DNA from: Paenibacillus sp. MZ04-78.2
Lineage (GTDB): Bacteria > Bacillota > Bacilli > Paenibacillales > NBRC-103111
DNA length: 64,000 bases
Assembly: GCF_024213375.1 (NCBI RefSeq)
Contig: NZ_JANAVJ010000023.1
Span: 1-64,000, forward strand
Reading direction: 5' to 3'
The position numbers and the translations under genes were made by a program. Below the pieces are notes generated by a model, which was not told where the DNA came from, made no database searches, and saw nothing but the letters and a program-made list of their open reading frames with translations. Shown one piece after another: positions 41,520-50,306 of the stretch (position 1 is the first letter of the stretch; each line of letters starts with the position of its first letter).

Positions 41520-43010
41520 TTGAAAATTCACAATAGCAACAATATGAACGTCAAGTTTTTCGTTAGCGATGAAATGAAGATTGAAAAAAACGCGATCGAG
41601 CAGCTTGATCAATTGCTCAAGGTTAATGAATCGGTCGCGACGCTTAAAGCGTACGTCCCTGACTACTTTAGCGACGATGCGGCCGCCATGCAGGAAGTAG
41701 CCATTACGCCCGACTTCCACAAAGGCAGCGGAATTCCGATAGGCACGACGATGTTTACGAAAGGGTTCATCATCCCCCAAGCCGTTGGTAACGATATTAA
41801 TTGCGGCATGCGGCTGTATACCACTTCGTTGAACGAGGACGACATCAGATGTCAGAGGAAGCAGATCGAGAAAGAGCTTCGCCATGTTTTTTTCGAAGGC
41901 GGACGCCATATTTCGATGACCAAGAAGCATCGCGAGTCCATTTTGAAGGAAGGGCTTATCGGCATTCTCGATACGCATAAGTCGCTGGGAGACAACGGTC
42001 TGTGGGCCTTCTACGATGCGAGACAGCAGGAAGAGGATCTTCACAAAGTAAATCGGTTAGGCTCGTTTATTACGGAAGAGGTCGTTGGCTTGGAAAGCTA
42101 CTTGGGCAGCGACGATATCTCCTATGATAGTCAAATCGGATCGATCGGCGGAGGCAATCATTTCGTCGAGGTTCAGAAGGTCGTCAACATTCGCAACCAT
42201 GCCATCGCTAACGCTTGGGGATTGAAGAGAGACCAGATTGTCGTCATGATTCATACGGGTTCCGTCTCTATCGGACATCATGCAGGCTTGAACATTCGGG
42301 AAATTCTGAAGAGCATCTACCCTAATTCACTGAAGCATCCCGATAACGGCATTTATGTGCTGCCTCATTCGGAGCGTTTTATGACGGAATGGATCACAAC
42401 CTGGTCACTTTTGCACAACGCCGCCAACTTCGCTTTCGCCAATCGACTTTTTTTGGGTCTTATGTTTAACAAAGCGCTTCGAGGGGTGATCGGCGACTTC
42501 GATTTCAAGCTACTCTACGATGCGCCTCATAACTTTGTTTGGCAAGAAAATGTAGATGGAGTCGAAGGGTTCATTCATCGCAAAGGCTCATGCACGGCAA
42601 AGTCTGCCGAGCAGATGGCGAATACACCTTTTCATTATACCGGAGAGCCTGTATTCATTCCCGGCTCCATGGGCGCTAAGAGCTACATTCTGTCAGGAAT
42701 GGGCAATCGCGATAGTCTGTTTAGCGCGAGCCACGGTGCCGGTCGAAAACTTTCGCGCGGCAACTCGCTCAAAGTGGACGATGCAGCGTTTCGCGACTTC
42801 TTGGATAATTTCCATGTCATAACACCCATTGATCCTAACCGTAATGATATCAAGTCGCGCCAGGATATTCTCAAGAAATGGGAGGATGAACTCAAGAAGG
42901 AAGCACCCTACGCTTATAAGGACATCAATCCGATTATCGAGACTCACGAGGAGCATGGCATGGCTACCATCGTTGCCGAGGTTGAACCTGTGCTTACGAT
43001 CAAAGGATAA
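41520..43010 (+). CDS. rtcB: RtcB-family RNA ligase
   Basis: A protein of about 496 residues in the RtcB family, which joins RNA 3'-phosphate or cyclic phosphate ends to 5'-OH using GTP and metal. Key segments are AVGNDINCGMRL (metal-binding Asp/Cys), IGSIGGGNHFVEV, HTGSVSIGHH, HRKGSCTAKS, PGSMGAKSYILSG and the guanylylated-His motif SASHGAGRKLSRG. Several of these depart from the E. coli form (VSIGHH for the usual RGLG), so it belongs to a divergent subgroup. The start is uncertain: TTG at 41520 has AAAGGA eight bases upstream, whereas ATG at 41511 overlaps that site. No RNA-damage partner gene (prfH, rtcA) is beside it. Confidence 0.88.
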   Translation: MKIHNSNNMNVKFFVSDEMKIEKNAIEQLDQLLKVNESVATLKAYVPDYFSDDAAAMQEVAITPDFHKGSGIPIGTTMFTKGFIIPQAVGNDINCGMRLYTTSLNEDDIRCQRKQIEKELRHVFFEGGRHISMTKKHRESILKEGLIGILDTHKSLGDNGLWAFYDARQQEEDLHKVNRLGSFITEEVVGLESYLGSDDISYDSQIGSIGGGNHFVEVQKVVNIRNHAIANAWGLKRDQIVVMIHTGSVSIGHHAGLNIREILKSIYPNSLKHPDNGIYVLPHSERFMTEWITTWSLLHNAANFAFANRLFLGLMFNKALRGVIGDFDFKLLYDAPHNFVWQENVDGVEGFIHRKGSCTAKSAEQMANTPFHYTGEPVFIPGSMGAKSYILSGMGNRDSLFSASHGAGRKLSRGNSLKVDDAAFRDFLDNFHVITPIDPNRNDIKSRQDILKKWEDELKKEAPYAYKDINPIIETHEEHGMATIVAEVEPVLTIKG

Positions 43011-43200
43011 TCCCTCAACTGAAACCGGAGGGAACAACATAGATGTACGATTTCCCGGCCCGTTCGAATCTCCCCGATCATGGGGGAAATTCCTGGGCTT
43101 TGCGATAACGAATTTACGAACGCGGTCAGGCGTGCAATACGTCTCTCCGCGTTCTTTGGCTTTTGGCTCTCTTTGGGTTTGTTTCGTTGGGGCCTACAAT

Positions 43201-43233
43201 GAGATTGATTATCAATATCAACGCAAGTATAAT
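43201..43233 (+). promoter_or_regulatory. Fur-box promoter of the iron-uptake operon
   Basis: GAGATTGATTATCAATATC (43201-43219) matches 16 of 19 bases of the classic Fur consensus. It overlaps the -35 TTGATT (43205-43210), which is 17 bases from TATAAT (43228-43233). Iron-loaded Fur would block the promoter. Confidence 0.8.
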
Positions 43234-43336
43234 GAAGTTGTGTGACTTTAGCAGGAGGAACGCAATCGTTCGTCCCAGCGGAGTGGAGCAGATGAGCACA
43301 TGGAGCAGTGGCACTTGATTGCAGGAGGTGTGTGAA

Positions 43337-44188
43337 ATGAAGATGGACATCAACAAGCTTGCCGAGCATTTTGCACGGACCTCTTTTCAAGTGGAACAAG
43401 TCTGTCGCTATGTGCGTGATCCGGGCATGAGCTGCGATGACTATACGGAGCCTTTCCCAGGCTTTGTTTTCCCATTAAGAGGAAAGGCCGAGTTTGATTT
43501 CAGCGGAACGTCCTATACGCTTGCTCTGGGCCATGTAGTGCACGGCGGCGCCCGTATGCCACTGAATCGGAAGGTTCTCGGCAACACCGGATGGGAGTAC
43601 TTGCTTGTTTTATACCGGGTATGCGCGCCCGAGCCGTCCGGATTTTCCTTGTCCAAAGCGCATTTTCAGCTTACCCCGGGACAAAGCCCCCGGTTGACGG
43701 AGCTGCTTGAGCTTTTGTGGCGCTCTTCGGGTGAGCCGGGCGGGATTTCCGCCTTTCAGACCGAAACGTTGTTTCGCTGCGTCTTGGAGGAACTGTTTGT
43801 CTGTGTACGCAACCAAAGCAACGATGGCGAGCAAGCGTTATTCGAGCAAGTATCCTGCTACATACACGAGCATTATATGGACGGGCTTAGCGTACGTGCT
43901 TTGGCTGAACAAAATGACATCAATGAAAATCGCTTGTTCTATGTCTTCAAGAAGTACGCGGGCATGGGCCCCGGGAAGTATTTGATGGCCTATCGTCTGA
44001 ATCGGGCGAAGGAATGCCTGCTGGCTAACGACGCGCCGATCGGCGAGGTGGCGAATAGCGTCGGCTATGCAGATGCATTATATTTCAGCCGTATCTTTAA
44101 AAAACAGGTGGGCGTCTCTCCGGCCGAGTTCCGGGGGCGATTCAGGAATAATCCATATGGATTTCAGGATGGCTCCATTCCTCTCTAA
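43337..44188 (+). CDS. AraC-family regulator of iron uptake
   Basis: A 283-residue regulator. The N-terminal ~170 residues form a cupin-like ligand domain (FPLRGKAEFDFSGTSYTLALG), and the C-terminus is a double helix-turn-helix of the AraC class: DGLSVRALAEQNDINENRLFYVFKKYAGMGPGKYL and IGEVANSVGYADALYFSRIFKKQVGVSPAEFR (about residues 205-280). GCAGGAGGTG sits just before the ATG at 43337. It follows a Fur-type promoter and leads into two siderophore-binding lipoproteins and a reductase, so it probably activates this operon when the siderophore is present, as Btr does in Bacillus; the ligand is inference. Confidence 0.88.
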   Translation: MKMDINKLAEHFARTSFQVEQVCRYVRDPGMSCDDYTEPFPGFVFPLRGKAEFDFSGTSYTLALGHVVHGGARMPLNRKVLGNTGWEYLLVLYRVCAPEPSGFSLSKAHFQLTPGQSPRLTELLELLWRSSGEPGGISAFQTETLFRCVLEELFVCVRNQSNDGEQALFEQVSCYIHEHYMDGLSVRALAEQNDINENRLFYVFKKYAGMGPGKYLMAYRLNRAKECLLANDAPIGEVANSVGYADALYFSRIFKKQVGVSPAEFRGRFRNNPYGFQDGSIPL

Positions 44189-44258
44189 AATGCGTTTTGC
44201 TAAACTGACCATAGCTTAATTGGTCAAGCAAAACTCAAGTCACAACGGAGGAGTCAGA

Positions 44259-45263
44259 ATGAAAACACTCATGAGACTGTTCGTCTCTATCGCACTTTTG
44301 GCAGGTATTTTAGCCGGTTGTGCCGCAACGCCGGAGCCTAACAACAGTTCAGCAGTAAACAGCACAGCCCCAGCAAAAGAGGGAACTGCCACTCCCAAAA
44401 AAGCCGATCAGGAAACGGGAAAATGGCCGAGAACGTATGTAGATGCTCTTGGACGCGAGATCGTACTGGAAAAGAAACCTGTGAAAGTGGCTCTTTTGTT
44501 CTTCCGCAATTTTGAGCATTTGTTTTTGCTGGATGAATCTCCTGTAGCGGCGACAGACCTGAATGTTCTGAAGGAATGGGAGTCCCTCGCTCCATACAAG
44601 GACAAACAGATTACCGATATCGGCTCCATGACGAGTCCCAATCTGGAAAAGCTGGTGGAAATCGGCCCCGATCTCATCATCATGGTCTCGGGTCGGTACG
44701 GGAGCTACGGCGACAAGCTGGAGAAGATAGCCCCGGTTGTAACGGTGGACAGCAATGAAAACAATTGGCAAGGCGCGCTGCGAGAATACGGAAAAATTTT
44801 TGGCAAAGAGCAAAAGGCTGAGAATGAAATTTCACGGATTGAAACATTGATTGCCGATTCCAAAGAACAGCTGAAAACATTCAGCGACAAAACCTTTGGT
44901 GTGATTATGCTGGGTGACAAGCAATTCTGGGGCTTTACCACACAGTTTGTTTTCAACAAGGAAAGCGGTCTTGCTTTAAACCCGCCAAGCAAATACGTAA
45001 ACATGTCGACAAAAGGGGAGCAGATCTCTCTGGAAGGGCTGGCAGCGATGAACCCCGATTATATGTTTGTTGCCGACATCGGAGGCTCGTCGAAAAAATT
45101 GCAAGGCTATCTGAAAAACCTGGAAAGCGATTCTGCCTGGAACTCGCTTCAAGCAGTTAAGAACGGGCATAAGTACGCCCTGGACAGTTCGATTGCGGCG
45201 GGTGGGCCGTTGGGAATAGAGCTGGGGGTCAAAACGATCGTGAAAAATATTTTGGCAAAATAG
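44259..45263 (+). CDS. Siderophore/iron ABC transporter substrate-binding lipoprotein
   Basis: A 334-residue lipoprotein. The signal ends LLAGILAGCAA with lipobox LAGC, and a Ser/Ala/Pro linker follows. The mature part is a Peripla_BP_2/FhuD-type fold: YVDALGREIVLEKKPVKVALLF, the DxNVLKEWE segment, NLEKLVEIGPDLIIMVSG and LEGLAAMNPDYMFVADI. GGAGGAG precedes the ATG at 44259. It would bind a ferric siderophore or ferric citrate outside the cell and deliver it to a permease, but no permease or ATPase gene is in this cluster. It follows the AraC gene by 70 bases under the Fur-type promoter. Confidence 0.9.
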   Translation: MKTLMRLFVSIALLAGILAGCAATPEPNNSSAVNSTAPAKEGTATPKKADQETGKWPRTYVDALGREIVLEKKPVKVALLFFRNFEHLFLLDESPVAATDLNVLKEWESLAPYKDKQITDIGSMTSPNLEKLVEIGPDLIIMVSGRYGSYGDKLEKIAPVVTVDSNENNWQGALREYGKIFGKEQKAENEISRIETLIADSKEQLKTFSDKTFGVIMLGDKQFWGFTTQFVFNKESGLALNPPSKYVNMSTKGEQISLEGLAAMNPDYMFVADIGGSSKKLQGYLKNLESDSAWNSLQAVKNGHKYALDSSIAAGGPLGIELGVKTIVKNILAK

Positions 45264-45286
45264 GGAAGCAAGGGAGAGGGTCACGG

Positions 45287-46348
45287 ATGAAAAACGAGGA
45301 ACTGTTTGACGTCACGATTATCGGCGGAGGGCCGGCTGGGCTGTTCGCATCTTTTTACAGCGGCCTAAGAGAAATGAAAACCAAGCTGATCGAATATCAG
45401 CCAAGACTGGGCGGGAAAGTCCACGTTTATCCGGAAAAAATGATTTGGGATGTCGGCGGCCTGACGCCAACGCTCGGTGAGAAGCTGATCGAGCAGCTCG
45501 TCCATCAAGGGTTAACCTTCGATCCTGCCGTCGTGTTGAATCAAAAAGTAGAGCGGATTGAACGTGGCGAAAACGGCGTATTCGTCCTGCATACTTCTGC
45601 GGGCGAGCAGCATTACACCAAAACCGTCATTCTTGCCATCGGCGGGGGAATATTGGAGCCGCAAAGAATTGATTTGGAGGGCGCCGAGAAATTCGAGGTA
45701 TCCAACCTGAGCTATACCGTCAAATCACTGAGACGGTTTAAGGATAAAATCGTCATCATTTCTGGCGGAGGTAACTCGGCCGTCGACTGGGCAAACGAGC
45801 TGGAACCGATCGCCAAGCAGGTGTATTTGACTTATCGCAAAGACACGCTCTCCGGGCATGAGGCGCAAGTGAAGCAACTGCTGAACAGCTCGGCCAAATG
45901 CTTCTTGAACACGACGATAACAAAGCTGATTGCGGCCTCAAGCCAGGAGAAGATTGAGCGGGTAGAACTGACCAACCATGAGACGGGCGAAGTACAGGAG
46001 CTGAACATTGACGAAGTGATTATCAATCACGGCTATGAACGGGACAGATCGTTGTTGGAAAATAGCCAGGTGAAGCTTGAGATGGCGAATGAATACTTTC
46101 TGGCCGGTCAGACAAACAGCGCTACAACCGAGCCGGGGATTTTTGCGGCGGGAGATATTATTTCGTACGAAGGGAAAGTGCATTTGATTGCCGGAGCGTT
46201 TCATGACGCGGCAAATGCAGTCAACCAGGCCAAGCTGTACATTCAGCCGGAAGCGAAGGCAAGCGGAATGGTTTCTTCCCACAATGACATTTTTCAGAGT
46301 AGAAACCGTGATCTGATTAAGCAATTGTTGAACACTCCCACCACCTGA
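45287..46348 (+). CDS. FAD/NAD(P)-dependent ferredoxin-type reductase (YumC-like)
   Basis: A 353-residue flavoprotein of the thioredoxin-reductase-like ferredoxin:NADP reductase family (YumC/FNR2). FAD-binding IIGGGPAGLFASFYSGLREM lies at about residues 10-29 and NADPH-binding ISGGGNSAVDWANELEPI at about 159-176; FAAGDIISYEGKVHLIAGAFHDAANAVNQ (about 280-308) is the second FAD motif. It lacks the redox CxxC of thioredoxin reductase. Its place between two siderophore-binding proteins, 23 bases after the first, suggests it supplies electrons to reduce imported ferric siderophore in the cytoplasm, directly or through ferredoxin/flavodoxin. Confidence 0.9.
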   Translation: MKNEELFDVTIIGGGPAGLFASFYSGLREMKTKLIEYQPRLGGKVHVYPEKMIWDVGGLTPTLGEKLIEQLVHQGLTFDPAVVLNQKVERIERGENGVFVLHTSAGEQHYTKTVILAIGGGILEPQRIDLEGAEKFEVSNLSYTVKSLRRFKDKIVIISGGGNSAVDWANELEPIAKQVYLTYRKDTLSGHEAQVKQLLNSSAKCFLNTTITKLIAASSQEKIERVELTNHETGEVQELNIDEVIINHGYERDRSLLENSQVKLEMANEYFLAGQTNSATTEPGIFAAGDIISYEGKVHLIAGAFHDAANAVNQAKLYIQPEAKASGMVSSHNDIFQSRNRDLIKQLLNTPTT

Positions 46349-46465
46349 GCTAATGGCGCACCGTAGCAGACAAGATCCGTCCTTCGATTTCACGGGACTT
46401 GGCAAAGCGCACCCATCCCAGCTTCGGAAGTTTCAGCAGATCGCAGATTTGTACCAGAAAATTTC

Positions 46466-46498
46466 AAGCCGGATTTCTACGATGCAGAAATCCGGCTT
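46466..46498 (+). terminator. Hairpin between reductase and second binding protein
   Basis: AAGCCGGATTTCT and AGAAATCCGGCTT are perfect 13-base arms. The T run after it is weak (CTATAAT), so it may attenuate rather than fully terminate. Confidence 0.6.
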
Positions 46499-46544
46499 CT
46501 ATAATAATGGTACCAGCATTTGTAATGAACTGTACCAATTCAAT

Positions 46545-46559
46545 AGATACCCATTATCA
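46545..46559. promoter_or_regulatory. Second Fur-like box
   Basis: AGATACCCATTATCA, read on the other strand as TGATAATGGGTATCT, matches 11 of 14 fixed bases of the 7-1-7 Fur box and lies 40 bases before the second binding-protein gene. This suggests its own iron-regulated promoter. Confidence 0.55.
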
Positions 46560-46598
46560 ATGCTTGTTTTCTGCAATCCAACACAAGGAGAACTGAAC

Positions 46599-47546
46599 AT
46601 GAATAAGAAGCTGTTAATCCCCATCATCCTGCTGTTGATGGTCATATCCAGCGCATGCGGCAGCCAAGCCAATAATAAGGAGAGCGCATATACTAAAAAT
46701 GCCGCTGCACCGGCGGCAGACTCCAAGGAGTCTGGAAAGGTAACGTATCAGTCCGAATTGGGTCCTGTGGAGGTTCCAGCGAATCCGCAGCGGATTGTAG
46801 CCTTGACGAATGCGCCGAATGTGCTCGCGCTCGGCGGAGCACTGGTCGGAGTGGATCAATGGACGCACAAGAATCCTTTGTTTACGAAGAAGCTGGAGGT
46901 TATTGAGGACGTATCGGACGAGAACTTGGAGAAAATCACAGCGCTGAACCCGGATCTGATCATTATGGGCACACAAATGAAAAATAACGCTGAGCTAAGT
47001 AAAATTGCGCCTACCGTTGCTTATACGTGGGGCAAGCGGGATTATTTGGCACAACAACTAGAGATCGGAAAGCTGCTTAACAAAGAAAAGGAAGCGAAAG
47101 CGTGGATCGACGATTTCAAGCAGCGTGCGGAAGCGACAGGCAAGGAAATCAAATCCAGGCTCGGCGATAACATCACCGTATCGGTGCTTGAGACGGATAC
47201 GAAAACCTTTTATGTATTTGGGGATAAGTGGGCGCGCGGCACAGAAATCCTGTATCAAGCGATGGGGTTGCGTATGCCAGAGAGTGTCAAGAAAGATGCG
47301 CTTGGGCCCGGCTACCATATGCTATCTCAAGAAGTTCTGCCGGAATATGCAGGCGATTACATTGTTATTAGCAGAGACCTGGAGGGTGATAAATCGTTCA
47401 TGGATTCGGAACTATGGAGGAGTATCCCGGCCGTCAAGAACAACCGTATCATTGAGATCGACGCTAAGGCCTCTACCTATAGTGATCCGATAACACTTGA
47501 GCATTTGCTGGGTATTTTCAAGAAAGGCTTCCTGGGTAAAGAGTAG
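46599..47546 (+). CDS. Second siderophore-binding lipoprotein
   Basis: A 315-residue lipoprotein with signal LLIPIILLLMVISSAC (lipobox SSAC, mature Cys) and a Peripla_BP_2-type fold. Family marks are VEVPANPQRIVALTNAPNVLALGG, NLEKITALNPDLIIMGTQM, the PTVAYTWGKRDYLAQQLEIGKLL segment and a C-terminal ITLEHLLGIFKKGF. AAGGAG precedes the ATG at 46599; a longer frame to 46353 has no family sequence. It is about 250 bases after the reductase, behind a hairpin and a Fur-like box. It differs strongly from the first binding protein, so the two probably take different siderophores into permeases encoded elsewhere. Confidence 0.9.
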   Translation: MNKKLLIPIILLLMVISSACGSQANNKESAYTKNAAAPAADSKESGKVTYQSELGPVEVPANPQRIVALTNAPNVLALGGALVGVDQWTHKNPLFTKKLEVIEDVSDENLEKITALNPDLIIMGTQMKNNAELSKIAPTVAYTWGKRDYLAQQLEIGKLLNKEKEAKAWIDDFKQRAEATGKEIKSRLGDNITVSVLETDTKTFYVFGDKWARGTEILYQAMGLRMPESVKKDALGPGYHMLSQEVLPEYAGDYIVISRDLEGDKSFMDSELWRSIPAVKNNRIIEIDAKASTYSDPITLEHLLGIFKKGFLGKE

Positions 47547-47580
47547 CCCGCCGAAAACTACAAGACGTTGAAATCTTTAG

Positions 47581-47605
47581 AGGGCACCTTTATGCGGGTG
47601 TCCTT
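47581..47605 (+). terminator. Terminator-like hairpin
   Basis: AGGGCACC and GGGTGTCCT form a short stem followed by TCTACTTTG, 34 bases after the second binding-protein stop. Confidence 0.55.
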
Positions 47606-47787
47606 CTACTTTGTTAAGAAACAGAGCTCAGGAGTTATCGTTTATTCACCCGCACCAACGTCTACTTAACGATTCGTATCCATAAGAATCGCCTCTGTTA
47701 AGTTCTGCTCCCTCTAATTTGTTACTCTACATTTCTCGACAGCCTGAGGAGAGCAGACGCCCTCCTCTTCTTTGTTTGTATAACACC

Positions 47788-49155
47788 CTAAAAGGACAGC
47801 AGGCCGACGGAATACAGGAACACCAGAATGATCATAATCGGCGCTACGACCTTCAGCAGGAACATCCAAGCGCGGTACCAGAAGCCGTTTAGACCCGCTT
47901 CTTCCCCAGCCAATTTCCACGCGTAGCCGGTAAACAGCGTAACGACCAAGCCGCCGATCGGCATAAATACGTAAGCCGTCACAAAATCAACCCAATCGAA
48001 GATGGACTTTCCGCCGGGAGTGAAGGACCCGAGCACGCCGCCGACCGAGAGGGCGCACGGAATGCCAAGTACAAAGCATGTGACAGAAATGAGGATAGCC
48101 GCCTTCTTCCGGGTCCAGCCCCAGCGGTGCATCGCATACGCGACCGGAACCTCCAGGATGGAGACAGCCGAAGTCAGCGCGGCGATTGCGAGCAGCAGGA
48201 AGAACAACCCTCCGAAAATAGCACCCATCGGCATCTGGGCAAATGCGGCAGGAAGCGCCATAAACGCCAGCCCCACGCCTTCGCCGGGCTTCAGTCCGTA
48301 AGAGAACACGGTCGGGAAAATAACGAGCCCGGCAATAAAAGCGTATACAAGATCCCCGAAGCCGATCGCCAGCGTCGCGGTGCCGAGGGACTGCCTCTTG
48401 TCGACATACGATCCGTATGTGAGCATGCAGCCCATCCCGAGCGACAACGAGAAGAAAGCATGCCCTAATGCAATGAGAGCGGACTCCGCATCCAATTTGG
48501 AAAAATCCGGTTCGAGGAAAAACCGTACCCCTTCGCCGGAGCCCGGAAGCGTAAGCGAACGGAACATCAGTACCAGCAAAATGATCAGGAAGCCCGGGAT
48601 CAAAATCTTATTGAACTTCTCGATCCCCCCGGAGACGCCCCTCGCGATAACCCAGCCGCTGAGGATGATGACGACGGCTTGCCAGAACACGGGCCAGTAC
48701 CCGGCCGCGAACGTGACGAACTTGTCTTTATAATCTGCGCCTGGCTGGTACAACAATCCTGTAAACGATTCCATAGTATAATGCAGCGTCCACCCGGCAA
48801 CGACCGCGTAGTAGGTCATGATCAAAAAAGCGGTAAAGACGGACAAAAATCCGAAGTAGCCCCATATCTTTTTGTTGGTCAGCTTGTAGAAAGAAAGCGA
48901 AGCGTTCGCCCGGCCCCCCCGCCCAATCGTCATCTCGGCGAGCAGCACCGGCAGCCCTACGATGATCAAACAAACAATAAATAACAGAAAAAATGCGGCT
49001 CCCCCATGCTTGCCCGTAATGTAAGGAAACTTCCACATGTTGCCGAGCCCTACCGAGCTCCCGATCGCGGCCAGAATGAAGCCGCTTGACGTAAACCTTT
49101 CCCCCTTTTCCCCCTTGACTTTAGGAACGTTTTCAGAACCTTGATCATTTCTCAT
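47788..49155 (-). CDS. Sodium-dependent symporter of the NSS family
   Basis: A 455-residue transporter with about twelve membrane helices. The opening GFILAAIGSSVGLGNMWKFPYITGKHGGAAFFLLF (about residues 27-60) is the NSS sodium/substrate-site signature, and SLGMGCMLTYGSYVDKRQSL (about 240-258) is the TM6-7 region. It would couple amino-acid or related substrate uptake to sodium entry; the substrate cannot be read. ATG at 49155 is chosen because GGGGAG lies eight bases before it. It is monocistronic on the minus strand, diverging from the pspC gene. Confidence 0.92.
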   Translation of the reverse strand: MRNDQGSENVPKVKGEKGERFTSSGFILAAIGSSVGLGNMWKFPYITGKHGGAAFFLLFIVCLIIVGLPVLLAEMTIGRGGRANASLSFYKLTNKKIWGYFGFLSVFTAFLIMTYYAVVAGWTLHYTMESFTGLLYQPGADYKDKFVTFAAGYWPVFWQAVVIILSGWVIARGVSGGIEKFNKILIPGFLIILLVLMFRSLTLPGSGEGVRFFLEPDFSKLDAESALIALGHAFFSLSLGMGCMLTYGSYVDKRQSLGTATLAIGFGDLVYAFIAGLVIFPTVFSYGLKPGEGVGLAFMALPAAFAQMPMGAIFGGLFFLLLAIAALTSAVSILEVPVAYAMHRWGWTRKKAAILISVTCFVLGIPCALSVGGVLGSFTPGGKSIFDWVDFVTAYVFMPIGGLVVTLFTGYAWKLAGEEAGLNGFWYRAWMFLLKVVAPIMIILVFLYSVGLLSF

Positions 49156-49400
49156 ATTGTTACTCCCCAACTATTATAGGATAGCACTAGTATAAACAAA
49201 TTACGTGCAATGTCTAAAGGAAAAATTTTACATTTATTTCGACTTAGGTAGAATAGCTCCCCCTCCTTAGGTCCAGTTTAAAAACCGCCACAGGTCGGTT
49301 TTCACAAAAACGCGAGCGGACTACAATAAAGACATGAAGCAAGCACAGACCAAACAACAAATGAAAATGAAAGATATATAATTCGAAAGGAGCATGTTTT

Positions 49401-49625
49401 ATGAACAAAAAATTATTCCGCTCTCGCAGTAACAGCAGACTGACCGGCCTTTGCGGAGGCCTCGCGCAATATTTCGGCCTGGACGCGACGTTCGTCCGCC
49501 TGCTGGTCGTTATCGCTGCCTTCTGCAGCTTCGGGACTATCACGCTGATTTATTTTATCCTTAGCCTGCTTGTCCCGAAAGCGCCTTACGACGACTACGC
49601 TGTCAACTCTTATTCTAACTACTAA
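49401..49625 (+). CDS. PspC-domain membrane protein
   Basis: A 74-residue protein almost entirely made of a PspC domain: KLFRSRSNSRLTGLCGGLAQYFGLDATFVRLLVVIAAF (residues 3-40) followed by a second hydrophobic stretch TLIYFILSLLVPKAP, so one or two membrane helices with a cytoplasmic start. PspC proteins sense or relay envelope stress. AAAGGAG precedes the ATG. The PspA/IM30 gene follows 44 bases later on the same strand, so both form a small phage-shock-type operon, similar in idea to liaI/liaH. Confidence 0.92.
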   Translation: MNKKLFRSRSNSRLTGLCGGLAQYFGLDATFVRLLVVIAAFCSFGTITLIYFILSLLVPKAPYDDYAVNSYSNY

Positions 49626-49669
49626 TCTACGCCAAACGATAAAATACAACAAAAGGAGCATGAACAATT

Positions 49670-50254
49670 ATGGGAGTTTTAAAGCGACTATCCGATCTAT
49701 CGAGAGCCGCCGCACACGAAGCGCTGAGCAAGCTGGAGGACCCGGTAATGATGCTGAATCATTACCTCCGTACCATGAAAGAGGAAATCGACGCGGTCCA
49801 GCGGACGCTGAACAAGCAGTCCGGCGCGGAACGGTCGCTGAAAATGCAAATCGACGCCTATAACCGGCTGGCCGCCCAATGCGAGAAAAATGCGGCTGAA
49901 GCGATGGCCGCCGGTCGCGAAGCGGAAGCCCGCCAAGCGGTCGAAACGAAGCTGCATTATCTGGACAAATCGCTGGAATGCTCGGAGTGGTACGAAGCCA
50001 CCAAGCAGCGCTTGGAAGAGCTCTCGCAGCAGTTGGAAGAAACGAAAGCGGCCTATGCGGCTATGCAGGAGAAGCGGACGGAGCTTGTAGCCCGCGCACA
50101 GAAAGTGGAAGCCCGTATCAAGCCTTCGGCGCCCCGCTTCCTGTACAGCTTCGAGGGCGGCACTGCCGTTCGCGGCTTCGAGCGGATCGAAGAAAGAATT
50201 ATGCAGTCGGAAGCGCTGGCTGAGCTTACCCGCCGGCCTGCCGCTCATCGGTAA
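49670..50254 (+). CDS. PspA/IM30-family envelope-stress protein
   Basis: A 194-residue coiled-coil protein of the PspA/IM30/LiaH family. The N-terminus (MGVLKRLSDLSRAAAHEALS) begins as an amphipathic membrane-binding helix, and residues 25-155 are long heptad-rich helices, LEDPVMMLNHYLRTMKEEID being the family signature. The C-terminus carries an FLYSFEGGTAVRGFERIEERI stretch. Such proteins assemble on damaged membrane and protect against leakage. AAAGGAG precedes the ATG. It is co-transcribed with the PspC gene and followed by a terminator. Confidence 0.9.
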   Translation: MGVLKRLSDLSRAAAHEALSKLEDPVMMLNHYLRTMKEEIDAVQRTLNKQSGAERSLKMQIDAYNRLAAQCEKNAAEAMAAGREAEARQAVETKLHYLDKSLECSEWYEATKQRLEELSQQLEETKAAYAAMQEKRTELVARAQKVEARIKPSAPRFLYSFEGGTAVRGFERIEERIMQSEALAELTRRPAAHR

Positions 50255-50269
50255 TCGTTAATAGACCAC

Positions 50270-50306
50270 AAAGAGAGGGCCGCAATGCAAGCGGCGCCTC
50301 TCTTTT
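50270..50306. terminator. Bidirectional terminator
   Basis: AAAGAGAGG and CCTCTCTTT arms around a GC-rich loop, with CCGC/GCGG inner pairing, lie between the convergent PspA and TVP38 genes and give T runs on both strands. Confidence 0.85.

Noticed and set aside
46353-46598. N-terminal extension of the second binding protein
   Set aside because: The extra 82 residues lack family sequence and cross a hairpin and a Fur-like box; the lipoprotein start at 46599 has a good ribosome site.
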